Shown here: positions 30,189-41,010 of the stretch, in pieces
Numbering within the stretch: position 1 is the first letter of the stretch
Layout: each line of letters starts with the position of its first letter
Origin: Spisula solida
Taxonomy: Eukaryota; Mollusca; Bivalvia; Venerida; Mactridae
Reading direction: 5' to 3'
DNA: 64,000 bases
NCBI GenBank assembly: GCA_947247005.1
Contig: OX365950.1
Span: 49,018,761-49,082,760, forward strand
Position numbers and translations under genes: made by a program
The notes under the pieces: generated by a model
Database searches by the model: none
Told to the model about the DNA's origin: nothing
Seen by the model: only the letters and a program-made list of their open reading frames with translations

Positions 30189-30487
30189 CTTTTTGTACAT
30201 TTTGATCTCTACAGTTTGTACTTTGATATATATCACAATTTACCCCCGCCCCAATCTCAAAAATTTACACCTTGGACCCCACCCACAAAAAATAAATACA
30301 ATTGCATCCCCCACCCACACAATCACTATTTTTTTCATGGGAAAATTAAGCCCTTACATTATCCATACAATTTTTTTAAAATTTCATTTCACAACATTTT
30401 TATATTATTTTGTAAATTTACTGAATCAAAGAAAATAATAAACATATTAAACAGTTGTCCACTCTGAAAGTAGTCACCCTAAACCCA

Positions 30488-30663
30488 GGGTTTTCATTAT
30501 CAATATTGACAACTGATTCGCAGAAATAAAACAACTGAAGGGACCAGGGCCATTTCTGTAGTATTTATATTAACAAATCATTATTTTTATGAAAAACAAC
30601 TGATCGAGACACATAATTTTAAACGATGATTTCTATCAGCAATCAGTTAATAGCGAAAACCCA
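30488..30663. mobile_element. GGGTTTTC foldback element
   Basis: GGGTTTTCATTATCAATATT, ACAACTGATT at left is answered by AATCAGTTAATAGCGAAAACCC at right; about 176 bp. Confidence 0.6.
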
Positions 30664-31005
30664 AAAAACTTGAAGCCATAATAACTGGCAATAATAAGAA
30701 TCACTTTTATTTATTGTGAATGCCATCCAATATACATTTGTATTTGGTTCTACAAGATTTTTAATATGGTCCACTCATCTGTGTAGTTGTGTGTAGGTGG
30801 AAGAACCTACAAATGCAGGATTGATCAAGTTACCAACCAAACTTACATACCATAGTAGATTGCTTTTGAAAATACAGCATGTATCTTTACTGTGTTAATG
30901 AATACCTCAATATAATAGCTTTAAATACCTGTCCTTATTACTGTCACTTTTAATTGTACATCAGGTTTTCGTTGCATTTAATTATTTTCTATTAAAGTTG
31001 TTTTT

Positions 31006-31270
31006 AGGTCACCTTAACCCGAAGTTCTTAAAGTGAGCTATTGTTGTCAACATTTGTCATCAACAATTTGACTATTAACACTTTAGACTTTAGTGGTCAC
31101 CATTTCGATATAAAAAACTTGGTCACAGTGTTTGTGTCTGTAAAGTCTAGTCCAATTTTGTTATTGGATCACACAGAGCCAAAAACTGGGTCATACCGCA
31201 AATGATTTACAGCTTGTGTTAATATTGCAAGTCCTCAGGTGAGCGCTTTAGGGCCAATAGTCCTCTTGTT
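31006..31270 (+). mobile_element. Pearl/Helentron-like small element, copy D2
   Basis: Starts AGGTCACCTTAACCCG, ends GGTGAGCGCTTTAGGGCC, AATAGTCCTCTTGTT. The ACTTGGTCACAGTGTTTGTG and ATTGGATCACACAGAGCCAA words match a single core unit of D1 at 16117-16616. Confidence 0.6.
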
Positions 31271-31543
31271 TACAAAAAATTGTTTTGTCTTGATAGGATT
31301 ATTAACAAGTTGACTCTCATTGTAATTTCCCTTGGTTAATGTTTTTGAAATGACTATTTTGTGATAGTGAATTTGCTTAATAGGCCATAACAAAGGAACA
31401 CTGTGGTTCTAGTAACCCTACTCATCCTTGTCCTATTTTTTGGCCCTACTCTATATCGAGGACTCGGTGCTACATCAATTTATATAGGGATGTACAATAT
31501 TTTTGCACTGAGCCCACGATTCATTTTATAACAGTTAACTTAT

Positions 31544-31688
31544 CAGGCCTCAACAAATATTTTTAAAAGCACTCGTCCTGCAATATAGACTAAGAAGAAA
31601 ACCTCAAAATCTTACTTGTCATGCTATATGAATAAAGAAGGAAAATATTGTGCAGGACGAGCGGACGAGTCGATTTATTGAGGTCTGC
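31544..31688. mobile_element. AGGCCTCAA foldback element
   Basis: AGGCCTCAACAAATATTT, CACTCGTCCTGCA at left; TGCAGGACGAG, GATTTATTGAGGTCTG at right; about 145 bp. Confidence 0.6.
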
Positions 31689-32448
31689 TTATTAAGAAAT
31701 TTGGATCATTGCTTTTCCAGTGCATAAAATCAACAGATTAATTTTAGAAAATAAATATTCTCCTACCCACTTACTCTATGTTACCCGAACCACAACATCC
31801 GTTTGTTTTGGCCTTAGTGAAGCATTGAATAAAATTATTCTTGCCAGTTTTAATGAAAATCTCATTGTACCAAATGTTACTCAGTGAACTGTGGCATATT
31901 TTGAACTTACGCATTTTCAACTTGTGCATTTAACTCCAAGCTGGTATACTCTGGTATGCATTTATAGCTTTAACCTGCCAGGATCGTTTTATAAATTTTT
32001 TTATGTACTAACTCTTTTTGTTGACAGTGCCATTATTGACTTCCTAGTGTGTTGCCTACGTAGTGCGGAGATATTGACTTGATCCTTACCTTTATGCATG
32101 AAAATATTACCATTACATGGTTCTTGCATTGAATTTTGCCGAATTCCCCGAATTGTGCACTATCGATCCTTTAGATGTGTGTTTGTATTATATCTTGAGC
32201 GTCGCCATGATACTCGCCACTTATGAAAACATATAAAACCGGGGTTATAAATATAGACAATATATCGGCTGTTAAATAATGCTAATAGAAGGTTGTGGAT
32301 CACGTAAAATTCTCTACACTATAGTGTGTTGTGTTGAAGAGTGTTTTGTGTTATAGTGCAGTGTTTTATGTTGATAATTTACAATTCATTAATTGATTGC
32401 ATAATTTATATTAAATACCAAAGTATATAATGTTTAACATTACACATG
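31689..32448. other. Gene-free stretch with a family 13 relic
   Basis: Bases 32170-32320 are a reverse-oriented copy of the family seen at 22785 and 56285 (GCTAATAGAAGGTTG, GACAATATATCGGC, ACCGGGGTTATAAATATAGA). No exon is supported. Confidence 0.5.
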
Positions 32449-32756
32449 CAGGGTGTCCCATAACGTGCGTTAGTCCATTTTAACTGAATGCCATGAGAAT
32501 ATGACATTGTTATATTTTCAATGGAATGCTAACATTTCAAGTTTTATTTGATTATGACAATTATCGAAAATCAAGACTCTTTTTGCAAGAGTCTTGATAC
32601 CACTCACAGTTGCAGTGATAGTAATATGGTCGTGTTATATATTGCTTAAAACTTTAAAATGTAAGCATTCCATTGATATATAACAATGTCATTTGAGATT
32701 AAGAATGTTCTCATAACATTCAGTTGTAATTGTAACACATATTATAGTACACCCTG
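32449..32756. mobile_element. CAGGGTGTCCC foldback element
   Basis: Left CAGGGTGTCCCATAACGTGC, ACTGAATGCCATGAGAATA, ATGACATTGTTATATTTTCA; right TATATAACAATGTCATTTGA, TGTTCTCATAACATTCAGTT, AGTACACCCTG. The inner hairpin CAAGACTCTTTTTGCAAGAG lies at 32570-32600. Shares GAATGCCATGAGAA with 49199-49886. Confidence 0.75.
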
Positions 32757-33116
32757 TACTTACCTTTATTTTTCATGATGCATTAAGTTGATTGCAATTA
32801 TCCATCTTAACTCATAATGCATTGTATGGTTGTGAGTCACTAAAATTATTCATACAAATTATTCAACTCTTGCCACAGTTGTCATTCTTGTTCATATCTC
32901 TAGTTTCAGTCATCAATGTAACACAGTACTGCATCATTTAATTCTTTAATGAATACTCATAATTTGTCATGTTCTCATTAAGAATGTGTAAAAATCATGA
33001 CACTAAAATTTTATAAATATGTGTACTAATAGAAACCACCTGGATACATTATCTGCTTTGTTTATTGTTTGTGTTTAAATGGAGTTATTGTCAATATGAA
33101 ACTATTTTGAAGCAAC

Positions 33117-33374
33117 CTGGCCCCGATCTCCCGAAGCATTTCAAGTAGAAATCTCAACTCAAATTGAGATTTCGCTCAAGTCAAGAGTATAAATTTGAGA
33201 TTGTTCTTAAGTTTGTGCTCAAAATATTTTACTGTAATAAACTCAGAACAATGTATCTGTTTTGTGGTGCCAACTTTGAGTCTCGTCTCCCATGGAAATT
33301 ATCTTAAAGACACATGTAAGTATTTGAGAATAATCTCGACTCAGATTGAGATGCTTCGGGAGATCAGGGCCTGG
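33117..33374. mobile_element. CTGGCCCCGATCTCCCGAAG foldback element, family 5 copy 1
   Basis: Left CCCCGATCTCCCGAAGCAT, right ATGCTTCGGGAGATCAGGGC. The interior is rich in TCAAATTGAGATTT and AATCTCGACTCAG words that also fold. The interior TGTTTTGTGGTGCCAACTTT is the reverse of that in copies at 35717 and 61303. Confidence 0.8.
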
Positions 33375-33527
33375 TGATCGTGCTTTACTATCATACAGAT
33401 TTTGAGTTCGAGCTAATATAGGGGACTGAGTATGTGGCCATTTTGTGGTAAAGTTTTTACCAGAATGCAATTAGTAGTAAGTATTTTTTGTGCAATTCTA
33501 GTCTGATCTATTATTGTTATCCATTTT

Positions 33528-33840
33528 ATGCCCCGGCACCTACTGATGCAGGAGGTATATAGTGATTATCCTGTCTGTTTGTCCGTTGGTCTGTCAGTTT
33601 GTTCGTTCCATTGAAAATTTTCACCAAAACTTTCAAATACTTGAAACTCAAATATTTTCCATCAAGGCATTGCGTTCAAACTTGGCATACTTGTTTACCA
33701 TCATAAATACCTTAGATTGTCAATACTATGTAACACTATCCAACATTTCTTCAGAATTATGGCCCCTGATTGACTTAGCTAGTTATTATGGACAAGGCTA
33801 CCACCGGTCATACCGGTAAGCGTTTATTTAACACTGTCTT
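33528..33840 (+). mobile_element. Pearl/Helentron-like small element, copy A2 (uninterrupted)
   Basis: Starts ATGCCCCGGCACCTACTG, ATGCAGGAGG; ends AAGCGTTTATTTAACACTGTC. It serves as the uninterrupted relative of A1 (2882-3605): AACTTTCAAATACTTGAAAC here corresponds to the site occupied by the foldback element there. Confidence 0.65.
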
Positions 33841-34013
33841 CCTTTTATATAGATCAGTATGCTGTATGATCAGATAGTTATATACACTTTCATGGGGTTA
33901 AATAGTACAAAGAGTAATATTGTACCAGATGCTAGTTCTTGCTGGTTAAGTAGTACATTATGTACCGGTTGTATTCTCATTGGAGTTCATTTTACTGATA
34001 CATATAGTTGATA

Positions 34014-34194
34014 GTACAACCTTCAACCTCTGTAGAGCAACACTCTTTGGAAGTTGTAAGTATTGGCCTTCGCTTGGAGGTTGTTGCTCTACAGAGGTTA
34101 AATTTATAGTAAATATCAGGTTAGAGAGATTTTGAAGGTGTTGTTATAGAGAGGCTATTGCTCTACAGAGGTTGGAGAGGTTGTACTGTACGTT
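34014..34194. mobile_element. CTCTGTAGAGCAACA foldback element, family 6 copy 2
   Basis: Left AGTACAACCTTCAACCTCTG, TAGAGCAACA; right TGCTCTACAGAGGTTGGAGA, GGTTGTACTGTA. Central TTGTTGCTCTACAGAGGTTA. Best preserved copy of the family. Confidence 0.75.
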
Positions 34195-34316
34195 TAGTTA
34201 ATACTTTGTAAATGTTATTAAAGGCCATAATTCTACTAATCCTCAGCTAAAATTATTGTTTAAAGTGGTTTTTATCGTTGTCACATAAGTCAAAACACTA
34301 GAAAATTCATACTCCT

Positions 34317-34464
34317 GGGGTGGTATTCAATATTGGTTTTACTTGACTTAAGGATAAGGACAACCAATCAGATCACACCATATTAATCTCTTGGTTAGTA
34401 ACAGGCGATATGATTGGCTATCCTTATTCTCCAATTAAATAAGATCAATATTGAATACCACCCC
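34317..34464. mobile_element. GGGGTGGTATTCAATATTG foldback element, family 4 copy 1
   Basis: About 148 bp; GGGGTGGTATTCAATATTG and CAATATTGAATACCACCCC termini, inner GGATAAGGACAACCAATCAG and GATTGGCTATCCTTATTC. Copy 2 is at 48348-48496. Confidence 0.85.
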
Positions 34465-35511
34465 CTGGTAAGAATATGTGTATACGTTTTGTAAAGCAAA
34501 CAGGAAAACTTATCATAAACTATTTTTAATGCATTTGTTCATTTTCCGGTCTTTTCTTCAATAATCATGTACCAAGTATTCCATACTATACAGTCATGTT
34601 CATTGCGAAATATTTAGAAGTAGTACCGGTGTTATGTATTACAGAAAGCATGTTTACATTATGTCATTATTTGTTTCACACAATTTTTTATAGTTAATCA
34701 TTTTTGTTTAAACATATATTTTACACTCAAGAATACATAATTATAGAATTAGAACGAAAAGCTTTGATTCATATGCAGAATTCAGGCAATTTATTTGTGT
34801 GCTGGTCAAATCAAGACATGCATAATTTTTCAAAAAAGTTGTATAAACTTAAAGCAGACTAGCCTTTCGACTTGGCTGTTTCGTGGTGCAGGTTATAGTC
34901 TGGTTCTCATCCCAATATTACAGTTGTAGTACTGTAGTAGTGCTGTTAGCTTGGAGACAGGAACCAGGCTATAACCTGGTCCACAAAACAGCCCAGTCAA
35001 AAAGGCGTCTTAGGCCCAATGTTTCAGATGGTCTGCATATACATGTATGTTTGAATGATTAAACAGATGAATTGATACTGATTTTTAATTGGGTAGGAAT
35101 GTGACTCCTGCTTGAAATCTTGTCAAGTTGAACCCCATCTTTGAACTACTTACTGTACAGTGCTAGAATTTTATGAGAAAAGAAAAAAATTAGCAGCAGT
35201 TAAATATTTTAATATTTTCACATAATTTTCTTCAGCGGTTTTGTTAAAACAGACATAAATATTGATTTCTTGACCCTTATCAAAAAATATTCCAATCAGA
35301 AGTGTAAGAACTATGAAACATACATTATAGTGAGTTCTCGCATATTTACCATGGAATGTTTGGTGTGTATAAATCTATAGTTGTATACCTGATCATGTCT
35401 TTGCATTGATATTTTCATGATGAACATAATTATAAAAACTTTGTTATACCCAGATTATGTTGTTGTGTTCTATTTAATCCATTGTTGTTATTGCCTTACA
35501 TTTGTGTATTC
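34465..35511. other. Gene-free stretch
   Basis: One short inverted pair: AGGTTATAGTCTGGTTCTCA (about 34890) and GGAACCAGGCTATAACCTGG (about 34963), inside ACTGTTTnGTGG/CCACAAAACAGCCCAG. This is a foldback remnant of about 150 bp. No exon is supported. Confidence 0.45.
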
Positions 35512-35690
35512 CCCCGATAGCGTAGTGGTAGAGTGTCCGCTTCGAGTGTGAAAGGTCTTGGGCTCAATCTCAGACTGCACCATACCAGGGTGGCACGGTG
35601 GTCGAGTCCCTGGTTCGAATCTCAGAAAAGCATGTTAGTACTGGTGTATAATTAATCCCAGTAAAGTTGGTTAGGTCAAATATATAGACA
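35512..35690 (+). repeat. tRNA-derived SINE
   Basis: CCCCCGATAGCGTAGTGGTA holds an A-box-like TAGCGTAGTGG. GTGTCCGCTTCGAGTG matches the loop region of the SINE at 59882, and TTGGGCTCAATCTC is a degenerate B box. A second B-box-like word, TGGTTCGAATCTC, follows about 50 nt later. The stems do not form a complete clover-leaf. Confidence 0.6.
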
Positions 35691-35716
35691 AACAACTTGA
35701 TGCTCCAACAAATTGA

Positions 35717-35947
35717 CCAGGCCCTGATCTCCCAAAACATCTCAATCTGAGCTTAATCTCATCTCAAATATTGTCATATATCTTTGAGATAATTTCCATT
35801 GGAAGCAGGACTCAAAATTGGCATCACAAAACAGAAACGTTACTGTTAACTTATTAAGCTCAAACTGCAGATTTATCTCAAATTCTCTGATTAGAGCAAA
35901 ATCTCAAATTAAGATGAGATTTCTACTTGAGATACTTCGGGGCCTGG
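35717..35947. mobile_element. CCAGGCCCTGATCTCCC foldback element, family 5 copy 2
   Basis: Left CCAGGCCCTGATCTCCCAAA, right GATACTTCGGGGCCTGG. The interior AGCTTAATCTCATCTCAAAT, ATTGGCATCACAAAACAG matches 61303-61545 in the same orientation. Confidence 0.8.
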
Positions 35948-36209
35948 CCATCTTAATGTCTCATTCTTGTATAGAGCAGTGGCATTGATCAGCTGATCAG
36001 AGAAGGTAAAATACTGGAACAATGGCGAAAAAGCAACATCATCTTCATGTAATAGAACTAATCCTCATACATCAGTTGATTGTCGAATTCCCAGGGGTCC
36101 GTTGTTCAAGCGAAGCGCTACCGAGCGCCTTTATTTTTAGGATTTCCTCCTTCGGAAAGCGCTACATAGCGCCCGCCCATGTTAACAGTCTCCTAAAGTC
36201 CACCCAGTT

Positions 36210-36448
36210 CAGGGCACTGTTTTATCAAAGCACTTACAGAAGTCTTAAACTTATGTTCAAATTTAGATTAATTATAGATCAATAACGGCAACAAATTGTG
36301 GTATATGGATATTCAATATTAATTATTATTAGTATTGAGTCTACAAACCTTTACTAACAACATCTGAGCTCAAGGTGTAGATTTTAAAGAATAATTTATA
36401 ATTAAAATTTGAACGCAAGGTTACGATTTCCGTAAAAACAGTACCCAG
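36210..36448. mobile_element. CAGGGCACTGTTTTATCAAAG foldback element, family 12 copy 2
   Basis: Left CAGGGCACTGTTTTATCAAA, GCACTTACAGAAG; right TAAAAACAGTACCCAGG. Lacks the 21-bp tandem array of copy 1. Confidence 0.7.
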
Positions 36449-37501
36449 GTGAAGAAATTCAATAATAGGCTGGTTGACAATAATGACAAAAATTGACTGC
36501 AAATATATGGTTAAAAATTTATTTACAAAGATAAGAAGTTCATGTTACATTATTAATAGCTGTCTCAGATAAACTAAACAATGTGCTCAACTAAATGCAT
36601 GTACATGTGTATTAAAAATGTTGACCCCCAGTATCCAAATTATTGATTCTTCATTATATTAAATTTATTTACCAGTACTTGTACTATAAATCAATTATTC
36701 AGGTCTGTCACTTGTATACAAACAATGTAATACCAAAACAAAGCATTTTTATTGTTTAAAACATTTTAATCGGACAAAATGGCAGTGAAAATCAATACCT
36801 TATGCACTTATCCGTATTCTAATATATACAATTTCTGTTAAATTTAAATTTGAATAAGAGAAATTGCAATGTTTATACACACAATGTTATGTAAACAGGT
36901 GACAGACCTAATTAAACAAACTATAATAATTTTCATAATCAACACACAGGTGATGTGAAACAAAGAAATTTTAAAGTCGCAATAAAATTGTATTTTTAAA
37001 ACACCGGTAGAAATTTATATCATATGTTAACTTATAAAGTGAAGATAAATATATATACAATGTATATTGTAATCAAATGTGTATAGATTTGTTTAATTCC
37101 CAATTTCACTAAAGCAAACTCAGCATTCATGAGAGAATGAATGTTGATTTTATTTCCATATGGGTAGAAATGCATGTTGTATAAAAAATTTAAAAAATCT
37201 GATTTTGGCTCAAATACTTCACAAAAATTGAAATACTAAAATAAATTTTCGTTCCATATCATATTCTTATTACTGAAATCATTATGGATGTAAACTTGTT
37301 AAATGTTTTGGACCAAAAAAACAGATGGCAATCATGTTTAAAGTTTGAACGTTCACCATTATCGAAGAAGTCATGAAAATAATCTGTCTAATTGAATGAA
37401 GATTTGATACTTAAGTAAAATAATTAATATTTCTTTGAGATCTTATCAATACTAATAATTATGCTGTAGATGATTGTTCGATGTCATTTATTTCTCTCTA
37501 T
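36449..37501. other. AT-rich flank 3' of the EXPERA-like gene
   Basis: Contains no supported exon. As it lies downstream of the stop of the minus-strand gene, part may be its 3' untranslated region, but no polyadenylation site can be chosen with confidence. Confidence 0.4.
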
Positions 37502-39819
37502 TCAATTTCGGTCCCTTAGATTATAACGTCGCGATGGTGTCATCTTCTCTTGTGCGGGTGTTTCAGTTTTACTATGCGATGTAACTCTCTGAGTTGGATG
37601 TGAAATTGGTCTGCTATCCATATAGTCGTAAGATGTGTTAAAAGTTCTTGCTGTGGATAATGAGGTAGATTTATATTCACGTTTTATATCCAGAAAATCT
37701 TGAAGAAGAACCCAGATGACGTATTTTGGAACTGCTATCCAAATCGCGGCGCCGCCATAAACACAGACTTCTGCCCACCAATGTTCAATGGCCCGCCCAC
37801 CATTTGCTATATCCATCGTGTAGAGAATATAGATGCAGGTTTTATACGCTGTCATCACACTGACCATCATCGTCACCAACTTACTCAGTCTGGCCGTCCT
37901 GAACACATTCATCACTATCAATACACCAATAATCGCTTCTATAACATTTCCACTGAAATAGAAAATAAATTGCCCATTTTACTGAAGGGTTATTATTATA
38001 AAAACTGTAAGAACTATTCACTTTTTTGCTGTTTAAACAGTCGCAGCAAATTTTTAGACAGAACAGTCAATACCTGAATAATTTTTGAAGTTATCTCCCC
38101 TTAATACAAGCTATATATATTATACATAATATTGGATTTATCTACCCTTAGATATGTCGCATTACAAATCTAGCACAATAAATAGGAATAGAACGACAGA
38201 AATCATGGGCGCAGGAGCATCTTTAACTTAGTGGGTTTAGAGATAGGGGGATCACATTTAATGTTCATTGCCTATGAAGAATATTTGTGTATATAATAAC
38301 TGTCAGGTATACGGATCTACTAAGTTGTTTGCTACAGTTGTTGTCACAATACCTGGGTAAAAAATAGAACCTTATCATGTACTAGTAAGTAGGGGATTCC
38401 GGGGGCATGCTCCCCAGGAAGTCTTTAAAACAATGGATCAATTGTGGACCATAATGAAAATTGGTCAGCCATTATGTCATTCACAGAAAATAAAGTTGTT
38501 ATTATTATTAATGCTAGTGATATGCATGTACTTACGCTCCTTGTGTAAAGATGAAGGAATCCGAGGTCATACCATAATATTTGTCAACAACAATATACCA
38601 TTTGTCTGAAAGAAAAAAATCTTCATGAACTTACATATCTATAGATTATGATACATATGCTCACATGTTGTATTCACTACACAAATTCAATACAATTCAC
38701 CATTTCAGAGGCTATTGGGGGTTAAATTAGCTCCTGAATTTCAAGGCTCATTTTCATACTTTTGACTAAATTTTACCATAATTTAAAGAAAAATCGACAC
38801 TTTAACTAAAATCTTGAGGGTCAAAATGTGACTTTTTGAAATTTTCATGGGTCAAAAGCCCCTTCTCCCGAGTCAAATGGAACCCCTGGTCTAGGCAACA
38901 CTATGACTAGGAAAACAAGACAAAAAAGTGAATTATCTCCCTTGAAATTGTCAATAAAAATATCTTGACACTAAGATTGATAACCTCCCTTTAAAGATAA
39001 TTTCTAATATTAATTGAAATACAAATTTAAATATATTGTACATGGAATGCTGCAGGTTACCAAAACAACATCAGTGTAGATTTTTTTTATTAATACACTT
39101 CAACGAATTTCAATTCAATCCATGGAGAAGACATTCGAATATATTCCATGCCGCACACGAGAGCCACGTGCGCAAATGCAATTTCGCACCAACCGTTCCG
39201 CATGGATGATTTTATACATGAATACGTGATTACTTTCTGGATATCAATATAATTATTGGTGTCTGGGATGAAAAATAACACAAATTTTGGGATGAAAAAT
39301 AACACAAATTTGGAGTTATTGATTGATTACATTGCATAATATAATATTTTATAGGGTTGCCAATTAGAAATTCGTTGAAGTGTATTCAATGTCGATGTTA
39401 TGAAAGAGCTAGTATCTTGCTATGTTTAACATCTTAAGCCTAGGTCCCACTGAGTATTTTTTGCCCTCGGCGATGTTCTCCCAATTGAAATTAATGAGCT
39501 AGCTATCAGGACATGGGGAACAGGTTCCTCGTGGTCTAGGGAAAGCTTCGGGACAGTCACGAAACAGTTTGTGATATCGGAAGTTGTGGTGAATCGGGTG
39601 GTATCGGAAGAAATGGGGAGAACATCGCCGATGTGGAATTCCTCATTGGGACTTAGGCTTTACTTTATACTTACAGCCGTAGAAGAGTGTACTCAGACAT
39701 CCACCAGGCAGGGAGTGTGGACGTAAAACACAGAACATACCATCCATAATCAGTATACACGAATTGATCACCAACCATTTATTAACCCAGCTCGGCATTG
39801 CTCTATCCAGGTTCGCCAT
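37502..39819 (-). CDS. EXPERA/emopamil-binding-protein-like membrane protein, 221 aa
   Basis: Minus strand, three exons: 39819-39675 (ATGGCGAAC start), 38605-38536, 37952-37502 (TGA). All donors are GTAAGT and phases join (145+70+451 = 666 nt). Four hydrophobic spans lie near residues 12-34, 70-89, 97-117 and 130-155. Between spans 1 and 2 is YKWYIVVDKYYGMTSDSFIF (Asp56, Asp64), then Glu77. Before and within span 4 are EHWW, then GGAAIWIAVPKYVIWVL, with the W...P spacing of EXPERA proteins such as sterol isomerase EBP and TMEM97. The 60-residue tail is Ser/Thr/Arg rich and ends YNLRDRN. EXPERA members are ER proteins that isomerise or sense sterols; activity here is unproven. An acceptor-like TTTTGTCATTAG lies just upstream of the start, suggesting a non-coding first exon. 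The family call rests on topology and motif spacing only. Confidence 0.75.
38701..38889. mobile_element. CAGGGGTTCCA-type foldback element, family 20 copy 1
   Basis: Ends GAGTCAAATGGAACCCCTGG. The interior CTTGAGGGTCAAAATGTGAC, TTTTGACTAAATTTTA matches 45957-46142 in reverse. The left terminus is decayed. It lies in intron 1 of the EXPERA-like gene. Confidence 0.6.
39091..39386. mobile_element. AATACACTTCAACGAATTTC foldback element
   Basis: Left TAATACACTTCAACGAATTT, right AAATTCGTTGAAGTGTATT; about 296 bp. The interior contains a short tandem GGGATGAAAAATAACACAAA (twice, 39263-39305). Intron 1 of the EXPERA-like gene. Confidence 0.75.
39436..39660. mobile_element. AAGCCTAGGTCCCACTGAG element, family 3 copy 3, beside a splice donor
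   Basis: Left AAGCCTAGGTCCCACTGAG, right CTCATTGGGACTTAGGCTT; interior as in the other copies. Its right end is only 8 bp from the GTAAGT donor (39669-39674) of the first coding exon of the EXPERA-like gene. Confidence 0.85.
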
Positions 39820-40624
39820 GATTGTATACTTCGTAAATCTAATGACAAAAGAAAACAAAAATTACAATAATCTAATCTGCTTCTAATTCTGTACGTATTG
39901 CCTTGATGAGAAACTTATTGTCAGCCTATAATTAAAACCCATTGTCACTTTTAGTTTATAACAATTGCTGGAGAAGCTTTTTCAGCATTGACTAAATTAG
40001 GAAGTTATATACTTAGTACATGTACCATTACAAACTGTTTGAGCATCTACGAGAATTAAGTTTATCTGATAGATTAATGTATTACGAACCAAATAATACG
40101 TTTGAAAATGTCAGATATATCTTTATGTTTCCATAGCAACGTCAACTTGTTCTACTAACAGCGTGAACGCATGCCCTCGAGTAGTCCTCTTTGGTTGCCT
40201 GGCAACAAGAACCAAATTGTCATAACCCAGATTGTTTTTCGCCATAACAGCAGTGATTTACCATATTTCACGATAATGAATACAAATTATACGACCATGC
40301 TTTTTTCTAAGCATCATTAAGCAACTCTCAGTTGTTCCGTAAGTTGACTGACCCTCGTATTTTTTGCATCCGGAAATCATTAAAAAGTAATATTTAATAT
40401 AAGACACTAAATCAATCAAAACAACTCATAAATACGACATCGACACTGTAGCAACCCCTTTCTCGGTCCCGTCGTATTTTGAACAGTTTTCATATTGCTA
40501 TATCATGTACGTGTATATGACGGAGAACCGAGCACCAACCCCTGGATGGAACTCACTCAACTCAGGATGTTCTGTCCGAGTGCTTTGTTGATTTTCAGTT
40601 CCGTCTGATCATAGAAATCTGAGG

Positions 40625-41010
40625 GCAGAACGGTGGCCGAGAGATTTACAGCGCTCTCGACCACCAATCCGGCAGTCCCTGGTTCAAATCTCGGCCGAGG
40701 CACTGGAAATGCCAGTAACACTTTTCTGTGTTTCATATCCAACTAGATAAAAAACATTTATCTTTGTATATCCAACTAGAGATGAACTAGCTATAGTATC
40801 GCGTGTATCGGTGCAATACGACGGGAACGTTAAAGAACCAAGGAGTCATGATCATTTCGGAAAGAGCTAGGCGGCACCGAGCCCGGATTCCTTGTACGTC
40901 ATGTCACGTACTTGCTGTCTCTTCCCTCGAATCCGGAGGTCATTGGTCAATTAGACAGGGATAAATCCGAATTGCCACGCACTCCGACTATCTCAGTGGA
41001 ACGTAAAAAT
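40625..41010 (+). repeat. tRNA-headed SINE-like element
   Basis: AACGGTGGCCGAGAGATTTA resembles a tRNA-Ser-like 5' half and TGGTTCAAATCTCGGCC a B box and T stem. A long body follows: GTGCAATACGACGGGAACGT, TAAAGAACCAAGGAGTCATG, CCCGGATTCCTTGTACG, GAGGTCATTGGTCAATTAGA. A shared 3' body with 20846-20930 supports a dispersed SINE rather than a tRNA gene. Confidence 0.6.

Noticed and set aside
35512..35590. Functional tRNA gene
   Set aside because: A- and B-box-like words are present but acceptor and anticodon stems do not pair, and the sequence is shared with another dispersed copy, so it is a SINE.
40625..40700. tRNA-Ser-like gene
   Set aside because: Good internal promoter words but an irregular variable region, no proper 3' end, and a long repeat body attached; treated as a SINE.
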